Origin: Brachyhypopomus gauderio
Lineage: Eukaryota > Chordata > Actinopteri > Gymnotiformes > Hypopomidae
Assembly (NCBI RefSeq): GCF_052324685.1
Contig: NC_135219.1
Location: 22,800,316 to 22,864,315 of the forward strand
Length of the DNA stretch: 64,000 nt
Direction: 5' to 3'
A model generated the notes under the pieces. The model searched no databases. It was not told where the DNA came from and saw only the letters and a list, made by a program, of their open reading frames with translations. Position numbers and translations under genes: made by a program. This document shows, piece after piece, positions 56,281-64,000 of the stretch (position 1 is its first letter; each line of letters opens with the position of its first letter).

Positions 56281-57420
56281 CGCTCTGTTCTTTCCCATAC
56301 TCCAGATCATGGAGTTGGAATAGTATAGTTATTCCATTGAAATAGCACAGGAAAAGCTCCAGGTCGCAGTCGTCGTCGTCGTCCAGCAGGAGTGGGAGGT
56401 TTGAGCAGATCAGCAGCGATAAAATGTCGCAAACACACTCAGGAAGTACTTGTGACTATAAAATGATCTCTCCTGATCTTAACCACCCATTGTTTCTGCA
56501 GTTCTGAGTCCTTTGGAAAGGTGTGGAAGCTCAGGTAGGAATTACACCTTGTCGATGCTGTGCAGAATGGCACACAGCAGTGGTGGTTGGACCTGCTGTC
56601 TGTACGTTGTTGAAACGATACTTTTTTTTTGTTTACCCGTCATGTTTAGGACACATAAACGGACAGGAGATGAAGGAAACATCATCATCAAGGTTGGCAA
56701 GCTATCAAAACATACCAACTCAAAGGGTTAACATGATATCAGGCTCATGGGACAAAAATGATGGGAAACAAACACAAGTTGTAATATCCACAACATTAAC
56801 ATTTTCTTAATCCAAAATCGGCGCTCTGAACCAAACCTCGTCTTTATCAAGTCTAAACTAAACTTATAAAGGAGCAGCAGCAATAACTAAGCATTATATA
56901 CCAGCCAAAGATAGAAGCTGTAGGTGGTTAGCGCCTAAGGCCAAGAAGCTACAGGGGCTAGCTAAGCAAACTAAAAGGCACAGGTGGTTAGAGAGCAAAG
57001 CTAAAGGTTGCACTCCAGTTATGTAGCTTAACTAAATCCCCAACCCATAAAACTCCGTATACAAGTGAAACATACCTGCTTTAACCCCGTCAAAACTACT
57101 AATGGCTCAGTTCTGCTCCCACAATAGTACTGCACCAGGAGGCGCCTCGTCTGGGCCTCTCCCTCGATATAAGAGCAGGACTAAACACTTAGTACTGGAC
57201 ACTAGTCTCACATTTAAAAGCAGAATACATGAGTAAAAATGCACCGTACCTTACAACAGCGAACACTCCGTAAAGTCGAGCTCACGCTCCAACCCTGTCG
57301 TCCCGTTGTGCTGCTTAGCTTAGCCACGCTATTGCTGCAAGGACCCCATGGTGCCCTTATCACATGCCTGATTACAGGCACACTGCAGCCTGTAACTACC
57401 TCACTCCTCCCATACCAACA
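56281..57420. other. Non-coding stretch
   Basis: No gene supported. A CGTCGTCGTCGTC run near 56375 and imperfect GGTTAG-AGCAAAGCTAAAGG-like units near 56930-57010. Confidence 0.4.
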
Positions 57421-57785
57421 AATCTGTGGAGGGAGCTAAAGATCAGGGTGATGGCAAGGAGACCCTCCAACCTCAAAGAGTTGGAGCTCATCACTAAAGA
57501 TGAATGGACAAAAATACCAGTGGAGACATGCAAAAAGCTGGTCAGCAATTACAGGAAGCGTTTGATTGCTGTAAATAAAGGCTTTTCTATTAATTATTGA
57601 GAAGGGTCTGAATAATTTTGGACATGCTACTTTTTGTTCAAATGTGAATAAAAGCTGAGAATTTTTTTCCCCCACAATGATGCTTCTTGTACATCATCGT
57701 ATTATCTCCTGGGAGATTTCCAGTCAAAAATATAATTTCTGGTTAAATAAAAGTAAATTTAAGTCAAAATTTGACAGAGGTATGA

Positions 57786-57789
<4 letters not shown>
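57421..57789 (+). mobile_element. Tc1-like transposon, 3' fragment
   Basis: Starts inside the transposase C-terminus: [59 protein letters not shown], stop at 57598; then the 3' untranslated part with GGTCTGAATAATTTTGGACA, ending at TATGACTGTA where the microsatellite begins. 5' truncated. Confidence 0.9.
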
Positions 57790-57879
<90 letters not shown>

Positions 57880-57890
57880 ACACACACACA
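57788..57890. repeat. Compound (TA)n(CA)n(CG)n(CA)n microsatellite
   Basis: About 28 TA units, then CA, then CGCG alternation, then CA. Alternating purine-pyrimidine throughout. Begins exactly at the end of the Tc1 fragment. Confidence 0.95.
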
Positions 57891-58463
57891 TCATGAAAGC
57901 ACGTATTTGTAATGTACTTAGATGTATTTGATACATATGTGAAACAAAAGTTAATATCATACTTTGCTAAAAGGTAAAAACATGTTTTTACTTTTTGTTC
58001 TTTCTGCATGTTTAGGGGTTAGTGATGTATTGTGTATTACAATACAATGTGGTATACTAATTCAAATGTTTTATGGAAGTTGTTTAAAGTTTCTTATATT
58101 TTAGCCTGTAGCAACAAGGAACACATTTTTTATGTTTTCAGGAGCTTTCAGAAGTGATCTGTATGGGGGGTCATACGTTGGAGAACATTAAATGCTGGCA
58201 CATCTGAAGAAATGTCAAAAGCTCAGATGCTTCAGAGTAGAAAATATTACAACAATCAGTTTTAACTATTACTATTTTATATACTATTTTTATTATATAG
58301 TTTTATATACTCAACTATTAGTGGAGGGCAGTCGTGTCCATTGTTAGTGTGAGCTTGTTTTACAATGTATGTGAAGATTTCACCCAAGCGTATCCTTGAA
58401 ATTGCATTAAACCAAAGAATCCAAGTGAATGACTTATGAAAAAATCAGTCGGTTGAAATGAAA

Positions 58464-58493
58464 GGGTTAGGGTTAGGGTTAGGGTTAGGGTTA
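58464..58493. repeat. Interstitial telomeric repeat, (GGGTTA)5
   Basis: Five exact units of the vertebrate telomere repeat. In copy 1 (about 41067) the same place reads GAAAGGGCTTGAAATCAAATC, so the repeat has replaced a few bases only in this copy. Confidence 0.97.
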
Positions 58494-58586
58494 TCAAATC
58501 AGCTCCAGGGCTTAACGGCACTGATATGGTGAGTGCCTGATGAATGCATGGGCGGCTTGCTCTATACCTCTCTTCCTCTGCTACAG

Positions 58587-59752
58587 GTATTTGATGCTTT
58601 CAAAGCACGACTGCAAGGTTAACCTCTATGCCTTGGAGGCCTTACAGAAGATAATCACACTGCTCAGAGACAACCTGGTCCAAGTGGTCTACATCTTAGT
58701 CCCAGCTATAGTGGACAATCACCTCAACTCCAAGAATAACGCCATCTACATGGCAACAACTGATAACAACAACAGTTGCCATTCAAGCTCTCATCAATAA
58801 CCTTGGTGGGTTCTTTTCTCTCTTTACAAAACATCTTGAAGGACACATGCCACTGGGCTTTAGAAAAACAACAACAACAATGATTGTGTTCTGTTTTACC
58901 TTTGTATCTTTTGATGAAAGGTTGCTAGGTTGGGAAAAAGGTTCACACAAATCAGTAAAAGAATGTTCTTGCTCTTTGGCTAGATGTTTGTGGTGCAGAT
59001 CAAATGAAAATCTCCTTTCATATTAAGGCACAGTCCAATATAAAGAAAAAATATTTCTGTAAGACTGACAGGAGATCTTGCATTATCTGACAGCAGATAG
59101 TTAAATAATGGAGTTTACAGTGGATGTGCTTAGGCTCTTTTGTTCAATATACAGTGTCTAATCTTTTGTGGTTGTGTATACAGAAATATTCTACAAATTC
59201 AAATACATTTATCAAAAAACAATTCTTTCAGAAAGTAATTCCACTGATATGCTAAGAGATGCCAGAGATAAAAAAAAGATAAAAGATTTACCAGAAATAC
59301 TTTAATTCCTATATTAATTAATAATATTTATAATATTGATAATAATCATTCCAGAGAGTTACCATAGTTACCAAATACTGTCACTTTAGTTTAATTAAAT
59401 CTTTCTAGGTTAAAAAAATGCTTCTGTAATAACCCAGTGCTGTCCAGGGTTGATTTATTTATCTTTGTTCCTTTTAAATGTTCTTTTTATAGAGCTGGTT
59501 AGGGAACTCTACCCCTGCAAGCCACAACTGGTTGAGCAGAAGGTGCTTCCTCTGCTCTGGTACCTCCTGGGGACCTCCAGCAACAGTGGTACGGTCCACG
59601 GGAGGGGTGGAAGCGTGAGAGGGGCCACTGTCCACCTATGCCAAGCCCTTCATGCCCACATGGGTCCGGCGCTGCTGGACTGTGCTGCTTCCCAACCTTC
59701 CAATATCCGCAAGAGCCTAAGAGAGTTTGTGAAGAACCTCCCGATCAACTGA
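58587..59752 (+). pseudogene. Duplicated last two togaram2 exons
   Basis: Exons 58587-58805 and 59493-59752 (stop TGA; AATAAA at 59780). The first carries the same missing bases after VFDAFKARLQ as copy 1 plus a private 13-bp insertion (ACTGATAACAACA region), producing a second shift. No upstream togaram2 exons precede it; a Tc1 fragment and microsatellite do. Non-functional, unless only the last exon is used by another transcript. Confidence 0.85.
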
Positions 59753-60683
59753 GAGCTGCAAGCCAGACCTCCAGACCAAAATAAAGCCCAACATGGATTC
59801 TACTTGAAGATGGAGATGTTTGTGTATTTCTTACTGTGCCTGCACTTTAAATGAAAGAGAGAGGAAGAAAGTCAAACGTTTTTAACATTTTGAATTAGCA
59901 GAAAGCTAAATCCTTAAACTCAGAAGTCCTTTTAAATAAGGAGCACAGATTTTAGCGAATCACATCAGGTTTAACATGCCTAGGAGCTCTGCTCTTTTTG
60001 CATTTTGAAATACTAACACTTATCATGATAACTGTTGTCATGGTGACTATAGATATATATTGTTCTATGATTGTTATTTTCTGTTGACATATCCTGAGGT
60101 AACTGTGCAGAATGTAATTTATCACATGCACAAGGAACAAGGATCTATAGTCTTTTTGTTGTTTGGTATGTGTAATGTGACTTTTCAATGAGGAGTCTTA
60201 AAAAATGAAAAAGCTACGACTCACAAAATTACTTTTGTATTCTATAGCCAGGGCTTAATTTGAGCCGGATCCTGCCGGAACAGGATCCAGGAACTCTCAT
60301 TTTGAAGGGTGCGTTCTGGGAACTGTCTGCCTTGATCCAGTAACTTTCAAGCCTACTAATTATAAGTTATGAAGAAATCTGTATGCACTTCTGCACTTAA
60401 ACACTTATAAAACACATGTAAATAATTTAAAAGTAATTTATATATACAAATTGGCTTGTTATTTTAACATTTGTGTGCCTAAGCGTTTTGTGATCCGGTG
60501 ACATTGTAATTTTGTTTTGCGATCCGGTGACATTGTTGGCCTCTGACCCCTTGTCTCATGCCGCTGTTTGCGTTCTGGCATCGTTTGATTTTCAAAGTAA
60601 GCACTGTGTATAGCTAATAAGTGTAATGGCACAGTATTAACTTAACTCATTCTAACTGTCAATAAAAGCTTGTTACTCATATG

Positions 60684-60807
60684 ATTGCAATTATATTTCT
60701 GTATGTGCTAAAAACAATTGACAAACACCTATAAAAACCAGAGGGCAGCAGATCATGTGAAAATATAATATTTGTGTCATTCTCAAAACTTTTGGCCATG
60801 ACTGTAG
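60684..60807. mobile_element. Tc1-like terminal fragment
   Basis: Duplicate of 43225-43362; ends CTTTTGGCCATGACTGTA with AACTTTTGG intact one A-run longer than copy 1. Confidence 0.7.
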
Positions 60808-60821
60808 ACCAGGATAATGAC

Positions 60822-61976
60822 TAGGCCTGTGTTGAAAAAATCGATTTTCCGATTCAGAATCGATTCGCATATGATGATCTGATTATCGATTCGTACGTCC
60901 AAAGATCGATTTTTTTGTGAACTTTTACCCCCGCCTCGTCACTGAATTCACGCAGGCGTGCTCGGTCTAACTAACTGTAAAACAACATGGCGACGGACAG
61001 TGACGGTAACGACGATAGTCAAATCGGCAATCTAAAAACAGAAGGACAGTTTATCCAGTGTCAGTGACTATTTACATTTAGTCCATGTCACTGACAGTTT
61101 ACCCAGTGTTTTTACAGTTTAAAAAAGTTAAAATGCTCTTGTAATGTTGGGCGCAAGGCGATGGACGAGACAGAATCCTTTGCACTTTCCAAATCGTTAC
61201 GTTTATTACATTTACCGAAGCGCAGACAGCGCACATAAAACACGTTTACATAGAACATGTGTGACTCAAACAACGAGCACAGGACGCTGCGCGAACACAC
61301 ATTAAATAGACAAACCACATAAACCCCACGTGATGACGAGACGAGTCACAGGTGAGGATTATCACAAGACGCACCCGCACCCACGGAGATACGCAGACGA
61401 GTAGACGCAGACAACGTTAACACACGCCCAACAGGGAGGGGTCGGGGACCGTAACGTGACAGTTCTGTTATTATATTCTTACTTTAAAGAAAAATACACG
61501 TTTACATTTTATACTTTCAGTTTATTAAGTGTGAGCACTTTTAAAATAAAAATGCATTTGGTAGCAACAGCTTTTGGGTGACTTCTTAATTATTTCAATC
61601 ATAATAATAATGCACTGGTTAGTGTCCCAGTAGGAGTCCACTGTTGCAGATATAGACACCTCAAAGATGTCCTCTGTTTATTGTCCTGGATTACCTTTCT
61701 TGAAGGTAGATTTATGATTACCCTTTTCACCAGTCTTCCAGCCATCAGTAACTACCAACTACCAGTAACTATTTGCTGATTAATATTGATGACTAGTTTT
61801 AACATGTTGCTTCTGTACATAGTCAGGAAACAGCTCAAATAAATACATTTTTAATAACACTAAACCCCGAATTGGATCGAATCGATTAAATCGGATTAAA
61901 TCGAAATAAATCGATTCTTAATCTTCAGAATGGGAATCGGATCGATTCTTGAAATTTGAATCGATACCCAGCCCTA
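60822..61976. mobile_element. hAT element (TAGGGCTGGGTATCGAT-type ends), absent from copy 1
   Basis: Exact 8-bp duplication ATAATGAC (60814-60821, 61977-61984); copy 1 at about 43368 is the empty site. Ends TAGGCCTGTGTTGAAAAAAT and ATCGATACCCAGCCCTA. Both sub-terminal regions are full of AATCGATT motifs. A short ATGGCGACGGACAGTGACGG start (60987) may be the remnant of the transposase N-terminus. Interrupted by a solo LTR. Confidence 0.93.
61140..61461 (-). mobile_element. Solo LTR (probably Ty3/Gypsy) nested in the hAT element
   Basis: Read on the minus strand it starts TGTCACGTTACGG and ends CCCAACATTACA, with AATAAA upstream of the end and a TTTAATG-type TATA region. Flanked by GCTCT and GTTCT, a 5-bp target duplication with one difference. 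No internal region. It is the youngest layer of this nest: duplication, then hAT, then LTR. Confidence 0.75.
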
Positions 61977-62125
61977 ATAATGACACTACAGAATTTCTTC
62001 ACAGAGCCTCAGCCATGGGAGTCAAGAGCACACCACCTGAAACAAAATTCAAGACAAAATTAGTCCCGCCTGTATATTTACAAAGTACGGTGATAAAGCT
62101 ATTGAATCAGTTTCTTTAACATCCT

Positions 62126-62152
62126 CCCCCCCCCCCCCCCCCCCCCCCCCCC
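62126..62152. repeat. Poly-C tract
   Basis: About 27 C, expanded from roughly 10 C at the corresponding place in copy 1 (43512-43523). Confidence 0.95.
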
Positions 62153-63096
62153 ATCAGACTCCACCATGTCAAGAGTAGAGGTGCACTTTTCTCGCCACAG
62201 ACATTCAGAGCCCAGTGCAGAATCATCACTGGAGGAAACCTTCAGACTCCAGATTCAAGACTTAGTCAATCACGTACCTCATCCCCAGGATGCATGGACG
62301 ATGTCCCCTGAAAGAGAAAACAATTGTCTTAGATTAACAGTCATGGCCTTTTATTCTGAATTGGTCTTATGCTTGTTTCCCGTGTTAGACATCTGTGACC
62401 ACTGAATTCTGTAACCAGAGACCACCATGCATGTGTCGTCAAGAAATAAGGTAGGGTCAAATCCTGTTAACTGCACATGGGTACTCAATCGTTGATTGTA
62501 GTTTATAAGGAAATTAAAGCTCATTTCAAAATGAATTATTTATTTAGTGTGTATTTCTTGATTAAGATATGTGCTTGTATATACTTAGATATTTGTTAAT
62601 GACATATTTGGCATTCTTAGCGAGGAGCAAAGTAAATTTTTCATTGTATCTAAGGAAACCTGTTCCCTCTGTGCATATGACAAACTCTGAATTTGAAAAG
62701 ATTAGGTAGGCCTAAATGACGTTCATCACCGGTTAAGGATGCCCTCGCCGGAATACCGAAAGGGTTCGCCCTGAAATATTAATAATCCCCTCAGTCTCTG
62801 CCATGTCATTAGTAGAGACGCACTTTTGTCACAATGTACTTTTGGAGCCCAGTGCAAAACATCACGAGAAACTTTATTGGTATATGCACAGTAAAGAAAC
62901 GTGTTGCTCTGTACAACGAAATAGTAATAAAGGATAAAATAAGCATGCAACATTATGATAAGTATTCATAAATGGAAATGTAAACGAAACAGAAATATAA
63001 ACTGCTAAGAAGTTTATGTACATACAGTCATTGTGCAGTAGCGAGCTACATTGCTTGTTGTCAGACTGGTATGAAAACCCAATAGACTCAGCACAC

Positions 63097-64000
63097 TTAC
63101 AAATTGTCTAAACACACCTGGCACTGCCACATAATCTCCTTTCTGCATTTGCCACATGTGAACCTTTTACAAAAACCACAACGCTTAGTGGCACGGTTAC
63201 TCTTGCAGCCACACTTAACCTGGCACAATGCCCTTTTCCCTGTGTCAGGTGTGGGTTGTTGCTGCTGAAACTCTACCTTGGACACCTCCTTGGCTTCCAT
63301 ATGAGACTGTGCAAGTTCTGTTGCAAGCTTCACCAAGAACTCGGACCGTCTCTCTTTTACCCCAGTGCATGCTTGAAAAAGCACATGTGCATTCAGGCAT
63401 GAAATGTCAATCATGTTATAAAACACAGCGACTGGCCAACGCCGTGTTCCTGAACGTACACTGTACTTTCGCACCATCTGGTCCATGACATCCACACCAC
63501 ATTTTAGGCTGTTGTAGTCTGTGATTGTGTTTGGCTTTTTTTTTCGGGTGTCTCCAATCTCCACCGTACTGTGCATGCTACTGAGGATGCAGACAGTCTT
63601 TTTCCGTCTGGGCGCGTAAACGGTCAGCGTGGCACCAGAGGTTGAAAACACCTGTGTACTAAATTTCTCACGGCCCAAATTCTTTTTGACAGAGTCTGGA
63701 AGCTCACGACGAATCTTGTTTACTGTGCCAAGGAGGGTGGTCTTCCGGCCCAGCAACTGCCTTGCTAGTGACAGTGAGGTGAAAAAATTGTCTGTGGTAA
63801 CAGTTCTTCCTTGGTCCATAAATGGTTCCATAAGCTTCATCACCACATTTTCCGATAGTCTTTCCCCCACGGGACGACTGGAGTCTTTGCCAAGATATGG
63901 GATGATGTTGCATACATACTTGGATTTCAGGTCACATGCCACCCAGAACTTTATCCCAAACTTGTCGGGTTTTGTTGCAATGTACTGAAGAAAAGAGCAA
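63097..64000 (-). pseudogene. piggyBac transposase, copy 2, cut by the window edge
   Basis: Same C-terminal 281 codons as 44695-45540, with TTDNFF and GVDVMDQM and the Cys-rich finger, differing by one residue (EKF for EEF). Extends through FGIKFWVACD to the window end, exactly two bases short of where the MITE sits in copy 1. Whether copy 2 has the MITE, and hence an undivided gene, cannot be seen. Confidence 0.85.

Larger units (their letters stand above)
58125..64000 (+). repeat. Large direct duplication, copy 2 (runs off the window)
   Basis: Matches 40776-45598 in the same orientation. Differs by a telomeric repeat (58464-58493), a hAT insertion (60822-61976), a 13-bp exon insertion and a deletion of about 225 bp near 62722. 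Confidence 0.95.

Noticed and set aside
57677-58009. Tyr-Ile and Arg-Ala rich frames
   Set aside because: Translations of the compound TA/CA/CG microsatellite.
58464-58493. Chromosome end or assembly end at the telomeric repeat
   Set aside because: Normal duplicated sequence continues on both sides, so it is interstitial.
61112-61318. 68-codon minus-strand frame
   Set aside because: Lies across the end of the solo LTR; not a gene.

Overview
The window is vertebrate nuclear DNA, almost certainly from a ray-finned (teleost) fish. Coding sequence is split into short exons with GT/AG borders. There are long dinucleotide microsatellites. The repeats are a typical fish mixture: hAT miniature elements, Tc1, piggyBac, P-like, ISL2EU-like and PIF/Harbinger-like DNA transposons, L2/CR1-type LINEs and solo LTRs. 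No bacterial operons, CRISPR arrays, rRNA or convincing tRNA genes are visible. I cannot name the species.

Layout. 0.5-2.7 kb: three minus-strand exons of a CFAP57-like cilium coiled-coil gene. 3.8-6.7 kb: a hAT BED-finger fragment, two exons of an hnRNP A3-like glycine-rich tail, a P-element-like transposase remnant and another hAT remnant. 7.3-11.2 kb: an L2/CR1-type LINE (SGNH-esterase ORF1, endonuclease, reverse transcriptase) split by a hairpin MITE and a solo LTR. 11.6-13.7 kb: an unrecognised basic, Lys-rich minus-strand gene. 13.8-22.3 kb: MITEs, LINE pieces, a Tc1 end, an exon-like ORF and a Cables-like terminal exon. 22.3-25.7 kb: a minus-strand SWIM/YqaJ gene belonging to a two-gene DNA transposon.

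26.2-42.3 kb, plus strand, holds the main host gene, a TOG-domain protein of the TOGARAM (crescerin) family, probably togaram2. It has been reshaped inside: a 5' block was duplicated and deleted to give a fused exon (28.1 kb), and the six exons carrying one TOG domain are present twice in tandem (33.4-36.2 and 36.7-40.3 kb). The penultimate exon carries a frameshift, so the C-terminal TOG may no longer be translated. 40.8-45.6 kb (last exons, 3' flank and a piggyBac) is repeated in direct orientation at 58.1-64.0 kb. Between the two copies lies a second SWIM/YqaJ gene (51.1-54.3 kb, plus) facing an ISL2EU-like DDE transposase (54.9-56.3 kb, minus).

Because several blocks exist twice, a number of insertions can be read against an empty site in the other copy (27601, 28734, 34472, 38863, 60822). 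This fixes element ends and target-site duplications directly and orders events: duplication first, insertion later. The most notable points are the phase-preserving exon amplification in the TOG gene, a five-unit telomeric repeat at one site in only one copy of the large duplication, two hairpin MITEs sharing a core but carrying different, internally matched ends, and the two-gene SWIM-YqaJ/DDE element present as inverted copies on either side of the TOG gene.
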